Part shown: positions 6,601-13,341 of the stretch, piece after piece
How positions within the stretch are numbered: position 1 is the first letter of the stretch
Layout of the letters: every line of letters begins with the position of its first letter
Assembly: GCA_045540355.1 (NCBI GenBank)
Contig: JAZQHB010000095.1
Span: 1-13,544 of the forward strand
Reading direction: 5' to 3'
Source of the DNA: RGIG2945 sp045540355
GTDB lineage: Bacteria; Bacillota; Clostridia; Oscillospirales; Acutalibacteraceae
Length of the DNA stretch: 13,544 nucleotides
The notes under the pieces: model-generated
Databases searched by the model: none
What the model was told of the DNA's origin: nothing
What the model saw: the letters and a program-made list of their open reading frames with translations, nothing else
Translations under genes and position numbers: made by a program

Positions 6601-7525
6601 GGTTGAAGCTATCAACGCCGCTGTTGCAGCTCTTGATGCCAAGGCAAAGGCAACTGACGCAACCAAGCTTGCAGCACTCAATGCAGAAATCGCAGAATAT
6701 GCAGCAGTTGACAGCGATGACTATGTTCTCTTTACTTATGACCGTTTTGAAGATGCCTATGACAGAGCTGCAAGTCTCGCTAACTCACAGGTAGCTCCCG
6801 AGGGCGAAGAAGAAACATTCGTCGCACCTTCAATCCCCGTATTTGATCTTGTTTATGCAACTCAGCAGCTCAATCTTTGGGGCAATCGTCTTATCAAGAA
6901 GGATGCCGTTAAGACTCATCTCGTAAGTGTTCTTGCACCCGTTGAGGATTGGACAGAAAACGATGTTGCCGCCGAATGGTGGACGGCGTTTGATGCTGCC
7001 CGTGACGCAGCTGTTGCTGTAAATGAAGATGCAAATGCTCTTCAGACAGAAGTTAATCACGCTCGTATTGACCTCATGAGAGCATTAAAAGGTATTAAGC
7101 CTAGATATCTTAATAAGGTTTCTAATACAACAACAGTTATCAACTCAATAGATATGCTTATTTATGGCATTGAAACCTCTTCAAGATATATCGATGACTT
7201 TGTAGCTCCTGTAACTGGATATTCTGTGGATTGTGAAAGAAGCGACACATACATCGGTACAGGTTCAATTGTAACAGTAAGCAATTCTGCTCAGGATATC
7301 ATTGCGACATACACTGTAGTTCTTTATGGCGATATTAATGCCGATGGCGATGTGACAAGTGATGATGCTGTTTTGGTAAATGCATATATTAACGGTGATA
7401 CAAGTGTTATTTCAGAAGGAAATATTTTCTTCCTTGCTGCAGATGTTAACTTCGATGGTGTCGTTAATGCTACAGACAGAAATCTCATTTCAGCAGGAAC
7501 AGTATCACAGGTTCCTACAAACTAA
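3611..7525 (+). CDS. Large secreted dockerin type I protein, no catalytic domain recognised
   Basis: This 1304-residue protein carries a Sec signal peptide (MKKAKRLLAVLMSAVMIFG..., cleavage after ASA-A near residue 28). Residues about 30-650 are acidic and mainly helical with many hydrophobic patches and match no family I know. About 656-930 is beta-rich and serine/threonine-rich. About 930-1163 is helical and alanine-rich (AAVAALDAKAKATDATKLAALNAEI near 1005-1030), similar in character to FIVAR-type spacer domains. The C-terminus is a type I dockerin with two calcium-binding loops, DINADGDVTSDD (1241-1252) and DVNFDGVVNATD (1278-1289). Dockerins bind cohesins on scaffoldins or cell-surface proteins, so the protein is probably tethered to a cellulosome-like or surface assembly. 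AAGGAGG sets the start. Codon use is strongly biased (CTT, GTT, AAC, GAC favoured), suggesting high expression. No cohesin gene is in the window. The N-terminal role is unknown. Confidence 0.9.
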   Translation: MKKAKRLLAVLMSAVMIFGSVSVAASAAYSPYLDGAITDQYNSIDKVELELAQKAAILLDDLDIMLEKEEIVLDIPVIGTIDLTSTDAALNSIYDLTGNWLYGRLTVGDLVVLEDHRGDIASVRRTTTGNDSEGEPYTDIQVIRSLVTYLSNCAPTLLGMFGDDFNWGIVHGFLPPEFRMIIDDFNGWLDELIWDLLHPVNDETMPDNPTLDDLVQFACDNQLAGKRPEVMGFEGVMPGFEINITTDTAYRVIEEGIYEALNAFIIPVLNGDLKGTIRSAVESNQADGGKLYTLINVDYDIERYEFDEEKGFVEQINDVFKVVVDEMLLPNKSEWKTTAEGAEAGRTNVENLIYNLEVLLKQIIVAGGEPEDVSDYSLEELGDYIARVAVEQFVKHLDFEKGDTMEKIAYEGLRELVVRFVPEVTYNDMPEGTTSAQYRDAILEMGADIACYYLNANIGLDCPVSSTAEEFISAFITWCMPYINGLFDATDYNTAKTSGTGWDEIDAIIWQFIPKEWMNYTEMFEDENGAGTAADLTFKKLIDYFIDAVFAMDIEKLFVFFDHIEDGALTAPVRDVIIDFVANILNNAFYTTDANGNKEDIVDTSVITIFDDVVNPVSNAAGIISGLLKSLAQRPALQETVINLVTMMMGLADPQSLGEVDIDLDGRINCTSGSIPSGTKMRISNYSDGVNSGWLPSGATAIDQDKMYEIELVSLTNNAGLTASLTAGTKIAANAYLDVAVSGTVSAATEARFDLSYYILDEDGARLNDGTPLVKSVFTHLYTTTSNYDISSAESSANNVTFEDFSTYYYTTDVYNVSLFSILATNESGLVTSAVDVKRAIVTGNLPTGITANAPASGAIVSIDDSSVTSDTYGTVNPYVSNVDADAPQPYGIYEVTVQFEVQGRNILGQTTTATSAARDHKIVIYNDFGLPGLLDEVMGANRQRVDFADDATAEWNAYLAAVADGYALINGNPDHTKMFTDVNTELEGVQNDYYTKVEAINAAVAALDAKAKATDATKLAALNAEIAEYAAVDSDDYVLFTYDRFEDAYDRAASLANSQVAPEGEEETFVAPSIPVFDLVYATQQLNLWGNRLIKKDAVKTHLVSVLAPVEDWTENDVAAEWWTAFDAARDAAVAVNEDANALQTEVNHARIDLMRALKGIKPRYLNKVSNTTTVINSIDMLIYGIETSSRYIDDFVAPVTGYSVDCERSDTYIGTGSIVTVSNSAQDIIATYTVVLYGDINADGDVTSDDAVLVNAYINGDTSVISEGNIFFLAADVNFDGVVNATDRNLISAGTVSQVPTN

Positions 7526-7536
7526 ATCATTTGCAA

Positions 7537-7596
7537 GAGAAGCACCTGCTTACAGGTGCTTCTCCACCACAGGGGACTGACCATACCCCTGTGGTG
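7537..7596 (+). terminator. Two tandem hairpins after the dockerin gene
   Basis: Hairpin one: GAGAAGCACCTG (7537-7548) pairs with CAGGTGCTTCTC (7553-7564) around a 4-base loop. Hairpin two: CACCACAGGGG (7565-7575) pairs with CCCCTGTGGTG (7586-7596) around a 10-base loop. They abut without a gap, and CAAGAG (7534-7539) could pair with CTCTTG (7600-7605) to close a three-way structure. No U-run follows, so they may block 3' exonucleases or terminate weakly; a strict intrinsic terminator is not shown. Confidence 0.6.
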
Positions 7597-7601
7597 TTGC
7601 T

Positions 7602-7662
7602 CTTGTTTACTGATTTCTATTGTTTGAAGAAGGAAAATGTCATTGTGTTATCAGTAAACAAG
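7602..7662 (+). repeat. 13-bp perfect inverted repeat in the 5' leader of the Ig-like protein gene
   Basis: CTTGTTTACTGAT (7602-7614) is the exact reverse complement of ATCAGTAAACAAG (7650-7662), with 35 bases between. It starts at the end of the tandem hairpins and stops about 36 bases before the ribosome site of the next gene. It may be a long-loop RNA stem or a binding site for a dimeric protein. No good promoter was found between it and 7711. Confidence 0.6.
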
Positions 7663-7710
7663 GCTTTGCTTTTGATATACATTATATCGAGCTTTTTGGA
7701 GGGATCAAAA

Positions 7711-9477
7711 ATGCATAAAAGTCAAAACAAAATGTCAGCAAAGATATTATCACTCTTTATGACATTCCTTTTTATTGCCATAACGGTTCCAATTGCTTTT
7801 GCTAATGATGCAATAACTTTGTCTGAAGCAAATGTAACAATATGGCCAACTGCTAATGGCGAAATATTTTTTGGTCAGAAAATTAGTGATGGCGTCACTA
7901 TTTCTGGCGGAAAAGTAGAATACAATGGTACAATAGTTGCTGGAAAATTTGATTTTATAGATGCAAATTATACGCCTACCGCTGCAGGAAATCAGATTGC
8001 AGCTCTTACTTTTATTCCAGAAGACAGCACCACTTATATAGGTTTTAATGTTGATTATGCCTGGGATGTTACTTACAAAGTCAATAAAACAACACCTGTT
8101 TTTGTTGATGAAACAAACGACCCACCCATCGCAACCGAAATAGAAGCTGGAGCACAATTAAAAACATCGACAATTTCTGGTGGTAAAATGAAGAATCCTT
8201 ATAATGATTCTGAACCCAACATAAATAAAGCAATATGGGAATGGACCAACAGAAAATCAGTTGTAAATGAAAGTGGTTACTATGAAGCTGAATTTGTTGC
8301 CAAGGGATATGAAGTAGTAACAAAAATGGTTTATGTTAAAATCGCAGGCGAAACTCCCGAAACCTCAATTGCAGAATATCCTACGATTCCCGAATTGACT
8401 TATGACCCTAATGTTACCTGGGCAGATATTTCTCTTGAAGGCGGCAAGGCTGTTATCAAGGGTACAGAAACAGAAGTTGAAGGAACGTTTGCAATAAAAG
8501 ACTCTCGTAAAGATGTCGTTCCGAATCCCAATTTCACAGAAATTGAAATTGTATTTACTCCTGCGAACGCAGAAGAAGCTCTTCCGTATGAATTTACAAT
8601 TCCCGTAACAGTAAATCCTTCACCTCTTACTTTTGTTGATGACGAAGGCAATCCTGTTGAGGACTTCATATTTGAAGTTGAGCCCGGTACTAAGATGAAT
8701 GACATCAAGGCTCTTATTACCACAAATCTTCGTGTTCCTAAAAATGCAGTAATTTCAGTTGAAGATAACAACAAAAATGCCGTAAACGGAAGAAAATACA
8801 AGCTCACCGTACTTCACGATGATCCCAATTACACAGGCAAAGACCTTTATTTTACAGTTTCATTTAAAGAAAAAACAATCACACCGTCACTTAAATGGGT
8901 AGGTGCAGGCAAATTAAAGGTTGACTGCGGAGATTATTCTCCTCCCGGAAGCTTTGCTGTTTATTATGTTATCGGTGAAACTGAAACTAAAATCGGCGAT
9001 GTAAAGGGTAACAGCGAAATTCTTGAATGGGCTCCCACTTCAAGCGGCGATTACGGATTTAAAGTTGTATACAATCCCGTTGAGAATGATTATTTCATAA
9101 TCGAAAGCGTTACAACAACAAACTACAGCCACTTCCCCGAGCATAAGCTGATTGCAACGGGCAGCCTTACAACCTTAACCTTCTCAATGGGCGAAACTGC
9201 AACCGTTATTGCACCCGCAACTGACCCCGCAATCCTTAATAAACCTTATTACGGCTTTACATGCTGGACGGATGTGAACGGCAACACAGGTCTTTCGGAA
9301 GAGGAGCTTGCAAACGCAACTGTTTCCTTTGCAATGCCTGACGGAGACGTAGAGCTTACGGCAAACTACAAATTCTCAATCAAGCTTTATTTTGAATGGG
9401 TATGGCAGCAGATTGTTCAGTTCTTCACTTTCATCATAAACGCAGTTAAAGATTTGTTTGCTCTTGCAACAGCATAA
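7711..9477 (+). CDS. Secreted Ig-like / InlB-type repeat surface protein
   Basis: The ATG at 7711 follows GGAGGG at a good distance; an upstream frame to 7531 runs through the hairpins and is not used. The 588-residue product has a signal peptide cleaved near AFA31-N32. It contains three degenerate beta-sandwich modules, each opening with a SGGK or EGGK turn and closing with a TFIPEDSTTY or VFTPANAEE type strand (about residues 35-130, 150-215, 225-310), then two further beta modules (about 310-390 and 390-480). Around 485-555 is a bacterial InlB-type B repeat: YYGFTCWTDVNGNTGLSEEEL ... TVSFAMPDGDVELTANY. It ends with an aromatic amphipathic helix (WVWQQIVQFFTFIINAVKDLF), not an LPXTG signal. 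These modules usually serve adhesion or act as stalks; no enzyme domain is seen. Codon bias is weak up to about 8340 and stronger after it. No binding partner can be inferred. Confidence 0.85.
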   Translation: MHKSQNKMSAKILSLFMTFLFIAITVPIAFANDAITLSEANVTIWPTANGEIFFGQKISDGVTISGGKVEYNGTIVAGKFDFIDANYTPTAAGNQIAALTFIPEDSTTYIGFNVDYAWDVTYKVNKTTPVFVDETNDPPIATEIEAGAQLKTSTISGGKMKNPYNDSEPNINKAIWEWTNRKSVVNESGYYEAEFVAKGYEVVTKMVYVKIAGETPETSIAEYPTIPELTYDPNVTWADISLEGGKAVIKGTETEVEGTFAIKDSRKDVVPNPNFTEIEIVFTPANAEEALPYEFTIPVTVNPSPLTFVDDEGNPVEDFIFEVEPGTKMNDIKALITTNLRVPKNAVISVEDNNKNAVNGRKYKLTVLHDDPNYTGKDLYFTVSFKEKTITPSLKWVGAGKLKVDCGDYSPPGSFAVYYVIGETETKIGDVKGNSEILEWAPTSSGDYGFKVVYNPVENDYFIIESVTTTNYSHFPEHKLIATGSLTTLTFSMGETATVIAPATDPAILNKPYYGFTCWTDVNGNTGLSEEELANATVSFAMPDGDVELTANYKFSIKLYFEWVWQQIVQFFTFIINAVKDLFALATA

Positions 9478-9488
9478 AACAAACTACC

Positions 9489-9574
9489 CTGACACCCTCC
9501 ATAAAGTGCGGATTGTATGGGGTGCGGAACAACTTGGTTTTTCACCCCATCTTCCTCGCTTTATGAAGTGTCAG
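9489..9574 (+). terminator. Long multi-part hairpin after the Ig-like protein gene
   Basis: Three nested stems stack into one long structure: CTGACAC (9489-9495) with GTGTCAG (9568-9574), CATAAAG (9500-9506) with CTTTATG (9559-9565), and ATGGGGTG (9517-9524) with CACCCCAT (9543-9550). The apical loop is about 18 bases. It lies 12 bases after the stop codon of the preceding gene and probably marks its 3' end. A T-run (about 9597-9603) follows only after a gap. Confidence 0.6.
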
Positions 9575-9613
9575 CAATAACGAAAAGTTTTATTCATTTT
9601 TTTCTCCTTTCAT

Positions 9614-9654
9614 GTACCACGGGGCATTCACTAAAAGGATGCCCCCTATGGTAC
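9614..9654 (+). other. Second hairpin of the 9478-9966 intergenic region
   Basis: GTACCA (9614-9619) pairs with TGGTAC (9649-9654) and GGGGCAT (9621-9627) with ATGCCCC (9639-9645), leaving an 11-base loop and a small asymmetric bulge. No T-run follows. It could be part of a 3' UTR or of an independent small RNA ending at the terminator near 9767. A smaller stem, CGGGG (9685-9689) with CCCCG (9695-9699), lies between them. Confidence 0.5.
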
Positions 9655-9724
9655 GCTTTGAAAAAATGATGATATTTTCGTAAACGGGGGAAATCCCCGA
9701 GTGTGACATTTTCCTTCTTGTGCA

Positions 9725-9767
9725 GGGGCAGATACAGCCCAAAACTGTATCTGCCCTCAAGTTTTTT
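9725..9767 (+). terminator. Intrinsic terminator
   Basis: GGGCAGATACAG (9726-9737) pairs perfectly with CTGTATCTGCCC (9745-9756), with one more G-U pair outside, a 7-base loop, and TTTTTT at 9762-9767 after a 4-base gap. The stem is strong and the T-run is on the plus strand, so transcription entering from the left should stop here. It lies 290 bases past the preceding stop codon, which leaves room for a small RNA or a long structured 3' UTR. Confidence 0.75.
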
Positions 9768-9966
9768 GTGCAAAAGGAATATTGTAAACAACAGTTAATC
9801 CCTTTCGCTTATAAACATTCCAAAATTACAACAAGGCAATGTTTAAATAAGTGTTATAAAGTATTCTTGTAATCAGGGTTATACTGTCCTCTGATTGCTT
9901 TAAAGCAAGAATTATTTTAGAGTTGCAACAGAGGTATTGGCTGCTTTCTTTGTAAAGGAGCTACCG
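9768..9966 (+). other. Upstream region of the GLUG-protease operon
   Basis: This 199-base stretch between the terminator and the start codon should carry the operon promoter. TATACT at 9880-9885 is the best -10-like sequence, but no -35 with suitable spacing is seen, so the promoter is not assigned. The ribosome site AAAGGAG (9954-9960) is clear. No LytTR-type repeat was found here. Confidence 0.4.
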
Positions 9967-11466
9967 ATGAAAAAGAACAAAATTATTTCTATTTTCTTAT
10001 CTGTAATTTTATCAACTGCGATTTTTATTCCGTCATTCGCAGTAAATGAAGAAAATCGCTTCATAAAATCGGTTGCGGTCAACAAAACCGTTCCCGACGG
10101 TTATACGGAAATAACAAGTGTTGACGAATTAAACGCTGTCCGTGATAACCTTGATGGAAAATATATTTTAATGAATGATGTCGATTTAAGCTCGGTTACT
10201 AATTGGACCCCTATCGGTAACAAGGATGTTCCTTTCACAGGAGTTTTTAACGGCAACGGTTACTCAGTAAAAAATCTTTCTGTTACGGATTCTTCAAGCA
10301 AATATGTAGGTTTGTTTGGTGAACTTAACAACGCTACCGTAGCAAATGTTTATATAGACAAAGTTAATATAAAAATCAATCATCCTTATCAGGTTGCATA
10401 TTATGTCGGTGCAGTTGCAGGCGTTATCAACTCATCCAATGTTCTTAACTGCTCTGCAAGCGGCTCTGTTGATGTAACAGCAGGCGGAACACTTTGCATC
10501 GGCGGTATTGCAGGTTATATTTCAGAAGGCAATTCAACCATTATGAACTGTCTGAATACTGCAAACATTCAGGCAGAAGGTGTCTTGAGTAATGACGGCT
10601 TCGGACTTGGGTCCGTAATTTATGCTCACATTGGCGGCATTGCGGGAATTGTTTATAACGGCAATACAATATCAAGATGTATGAACAAGGGTTATATAGG
10701 TGTTACTCCTCTTAACTATGTGTATGCAGGCGGTATCTGCGGCTCTGCATTATATAATGCTCCCATTACCGATTGTGCAAACAACGGTGGAATTTCCGTG
10801 AACGGTACGGCAACAGCCGGCGGTATTTGCGGTCAGTCACATACGATTGCAAATTGCTATAACACAGGAACAATTTCTGTTGATAACGAGTCTGATTCAA
10901 AACTCGGCGGCATTGCGGGCACAACACAGTTCAATATGTCCAAAGCAATCGTTTCTCCTTTGCCGGAAAATACCGTAAATGCAACTGTATCCAATTGTTA
11001 CTATATTGACGAATACGAAACTGCAATCAGCAACGGTTCTGAGGGTGACATTTCATCCGTAAAAGCACTTTCGGCTGATGAATTTACAAATCAGGAATCA
11101 TTCTCTGGTTTTGATTTCACTAAGGTTTGGGTTACACCTCCCAACGAAGCCCCTATTCTTATGCGAAAAACAAGTGAGCTTGGCTCATATATGGAAGTTA
11201 AAGGCACAGACTCCTTTGAACTCTTTGGTTCAATAGTTTATGCTGCTTCAAACAACGAAGAAATTGTTACTGTTGAAAACAATTCTCTTGTTAAATGTAT
11301 TTCAAGCGGTAAAACAAGTATTGATACTATCAATGCCGATGGCGATTTCTCTGTAATTGAAATCTCTGTTGTCTGTGAAAATGAAGAAACACCAAAAGGA
11401 ATATTTGAAAAGATTTCAGAATTCTTCGCATCGTTGGTTGCTTGGTTTCTTGCCATTTTTGATTAA
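9967..11466 (+). CDS. Secreted GLUG-motif beta-helix protein
   Basis: The start is the ATG at 9967 (MKKNKIISIF), set by AAAGGAG just upstream; a longer frame to 9937 lacks one. The 499-residue product has a signal peptide cleaved near SFA25-V26. From about residue 65 it shows the pattern of M26/GLUG adhesins: TNWTPIGNKDVPFTGVFNGN followed by YVGLFGELNNATVANV, then four to five imperfect GLUG turns (VGAVAGVINSSNVLNC, IGGIAGYISEGNSTIMNC, IGGIAGIVYNGNTISRC, AGGICGSALYNAPITDC, AGGICGQSHTIANC, LGGIAGT) up to about 345. These stack as a right-handed beta-helix. Residues about 400-475 resemble a divergent Big2 Ig-like domain (NNEEIVTVENNSLVKCISSGKTSI). The end is an aromatic amphipathic helix, GIFEKISEFFASLVAWFLAIF. 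Cysteines recur at the end of the GLUG turns. Role is probably surface adhesion or display. The protease gene follows after 20 bases in the same operon. Confidence 0.88.
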   Translation: MKKNKIISIFLSVILSTAIFIPSFAVNEENRFIKSVAVNKTVPDGYTEITSVDELNAVRDNLDGKYILMNDVDLSSVTNWTPIGNKDVPFTGVFNGNGYSVKNLSVTDSSSKYVGLFGELNNATVANVYIDKVNIKINHPYQVAYYVGAVAGVINSSNVLNCSASGSVDVTAGGTLCIGGIAGYISEGNSTIMNCLNTANIQAEGVLSNDGFGLGSVIYAHIGGIAGIVYNGNTISRCMNKGYIGVTPLNYVYAGGICGSALYNAPITDCANNGGISVNGTATAGGICGQSHTIANCYNTGTISVDNESDSKLGGIAGTTQFNMSKAIVSPLPENTVNATVSNCYYIDEYETAISNGSEGDISSVKALSADEFTNQESFSGFDFTKVWVTPPNEAPILMRKTSELGSYMEVKGTDSFELFGSIVYAASNNEEIVTVENNSLVKCISSGKTSIDTINADGDFSVIEISVVCENEETPKGIFEKISEFFASLVAWFLAIFD

Positions 11467-11486
11467 GACAAAGGGAGTGTAAAAAA

Positions 11487-13307
11487 TTGAGGATTTGTAA
11501 AAAACTTGTTTCACTTTTACTCTCCGCTTTGTTTATATTCAGTTCAGCATTTGTCTTCGCATTTGCTGCTGATGAAATAACAGAAACCGAAAGTGAAACA
11601 ATTGCTTCAGAGAATTTCTTTTTATCGCTCAGTGATATGATTGTTGAGTACGATTTAAACTCTTTTGATTCTTCAGTTGTAAGCGGAAAAGCACCTACAA
11701 ACCGTTTGGTAGTAAAAACAGTTACAAACGATGCTTTGACCGATACACAAGGGGCGAAAGCCGTTCTTGAAGGATGGAACTCAATACACATTTTACAGTA
11801 TTCAAATGAAACGGAAGCAAATGAAGCTTTAGAATACTATCAGGCACAAGACTATGTAGTTTATGCCGAAATGGATGTGTATTACAGTTGCTCGTCCGGA
11901 ACTATGACTGGTGAAAGTTTTGAATACACAGCCACGGAAGAAAATTTAAGTTGGGGAACATCAGCTGTTAATCTTGATTATTTAAACAATCTTATTGTTG
12001 AAAGCGGAAGAGTATCCGAAAACGATGAGGTTGTAGTGGCTGTGTTTGATACAGGGCTTTTGGAAACGCACGCAATTTTTGATAATAAAGACAGAATCCG
12101 TAAGGGCTACAATGTATTTGAGGGCAATGGCGACACTTCTGACGAAGGTGATACTTCACTCGAAAGTATCGGTCACGGAACTCATGTTTCAGGTATTATA
12201 TACGAAAATACATTACCTAATGTCAAAATTCGTCCTTACAGAATAAATCTCGAACACGGTCAAGACTCGTATGACACAGCTATGACCATACTCGGCACAG
12301 CAATTTATACTGCGGTTGACATTGGTGATGATTTAATAAATGTCAGTATGAAGTGGGGTGCTTACGGTAATTCGTATATTACCGAGGCTATCGAATATGC
12401 CTACGATAACAATGTACCTCTTATCGCTGCGGCAGGAAATTACAGCATAAATGCAAGCACCACATATCCTGCTAATATTGAAAATGTAATAACGGTTTCT
12501 GCCGTTGATGAAACATTTACTTCTGCAGATTTTTCAAACTACGGTTCTTGTGTTGATATTGCTGCCCCCGGTGTCGATATAGCAAGTGCTTGTAAAAATC
12601 CCTATATCATTCTTGAAGCTTCAGGTACATCAATGGCAGCTCCTTTTGTTTCTGCGGCAGTTGCAACATTAAAATTGATTTATCCCGATATATCAAGCAG
12701 AAAGATAACGGATATTCTTAAAACTTCAGTTTATACCCCTTCAGGTTGGAATAAAAAATATGGAACAGGTGTTTTGAACTGCGAAAGCTTTATGTCAATC
12801 AAAAAATCATTTACTCCCAGAATAAACTTTAACTCGGAAGGGAATATAACTATCACTTCGCTGTCACCAAACGCAACCATATATTATACAATAGATGGCA
12901 GTGAGCCTATAGTTGGCAAATCTGATGTATACAGTTCTCCATTCAGCACATCAGGCATTATCAGTGTTAGAGCCATTGCGTATGAAGCCGAGAAGTTCCA
13001 AAGTGATGAAGCCACTCTACCGATAAAATGGTCGGTTTATGAAGATGTATATTATAAAGAAACCGTAACCTTTGATGAGTTAAAAGTACCCCAAAATGCT
13101 AAAATTATTTCGGTGTATTCTTCTGATGAAGATGTTGTTACCGTAAATAAAACTGAACGAGAGATATATGCCACAGGTACAGGCGAAGCAAAGGTTTATA
13201 TATACTTGGAAAACAATCGAAAGATGACAATATTCATAACTTCCGAGTATCATATTTTTCAATGGTTTATAATCCTGTTTTTGTGGGGTTATTTCTGGTA
13301 TATTTAA
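11487..13307 (+). CDS. Secreted subtilisin-family (S8) serine protease with chitobiase-type C-terminal domain
   Basis: This is an exported serine endopeptidase. The start is a TTG at 11487, preceded by AAGGGAGTG at a correct distance and opening directly on a signal peptide (MRICKKLVSLLLSALFIFSS..., cleavage near AFA-AD, residues 27-28). Residues about 60-145 look like an I9-type propeptide. The catalytic triad is complete: D188 in AVFDTGLLETH, H230 in GHGTHVSG, S382 in SGTSMAAP, with the oxyanion asparagine N318 in AAAGNYS. Around 441-514 is a chitobiase/hexosaminidase C-terminal type domain (ITSLSPNATIYYTIDGSEP). A Big2-like module follows at about 525-585. The last 18 residues (HIFQWFIILFLWGYFWYI) are strongly hydrophobic and may anchor the protein in the membrane. 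It is the second gene of a two-gene operon with the GLUG protein, 20 bases apart, which suggests a shared surface function such as processing. The substrate is unknown. Confidence 0.93.
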   Translation: MRICKKLVSLLLSALFIFSSAFVFAFAADEITETESETIASENFFLSLSDMIVEYDLNSFDSSVVSGKAPTNRLVVKTVTNDALTDTQGAKAVLEGWNSIHILQYSNETEANEALEYYQAQDYVVYAEMDVYYSCSSGTMTGESFEYTATEENLSWGTSAVNLDYLNNLIVESGRVSENDEVVVAVFDTGLLETHAIFDNKDRIRKGYNVFEGNGDTSDEGDTSLESIGHGTHVSGIIYENTLPNVKIRPYRINLEHGQDSYDTAMTILGTAIYTAVDIGDDLINVSMKWGAYGNSYITEAIEYAYDNNVPLIAAAGNYSINASTTYPANIENVITVSAVDETFTSADFSNYGSCVDIAAPGVDIASACKNPYIILEASGTSMAAPFVSAAVATLKLIYPDISSRKITDILKTSVYTPSGWNKKYGTGVLNCESFMSIKKSFTPRINFNSEGNITITSLSPNATIYYTIDGSEPIVGKSDVYSSPFSTSGIISVRAIAYEAEKFQSDEATLPIKWSVYEDVYYKETVTFDELKVPQNAKIISVYSSDEDVVTVNKTEREIYATGTGEAKVYIYLENNRKMTIFITSEYHIFQWFIILFLWGYFWYI

Positions 13308-13314
13308 ACCTTAA

Positions 13315-13341
13315 AGGGCGATTGCTAAAAACAGTCGCCCT
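13315..13341 (+). terminator. Hairpin after the protease gene
   Basis: AGGGCGATTG (13315-13324) pairs with CAGTCGCCCT (13332-13341), ten pairs including one G-U, around the loop CTAAAAA. Only a short TTTT follows at 13347-13350 after a 5-base gap, so it is a weak intrinsic terminator at best. Its position 8 bases after the protease stop fits the end of the operon. Confidence 0.5.

Noticed and set aside
4383..6794. Several 70-130 codon plus- and minus-strand frames inside the dockerin gene
   Set aside because: They arise from the strongly biased codon use of the real frame and lack ribosome sites, domains or natural composition.
9571..9597. Minus-strand 8-codon frame MNKTFRYC with an excellent AAAGGAG site
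   Set aside because: The ribosome-like site is striking, but no promoter or downstream gene on that strand supports a leader peptide; probably chance in an A-rich stretch.
9594..9791. 65-codon minus-strand frame across the hairpin region
   Set aside because: It runs through the terminator and hairpin stems and has no ribosome site at its start; the sequence is better explained as structured non-coding DNA.
11330..11791. 153-codon minus-strand frame over the GLUG/protease junction
   Set aside because: It is antisense to two well-supported genes with signal peptide and ribosome site and has no recognisable features.
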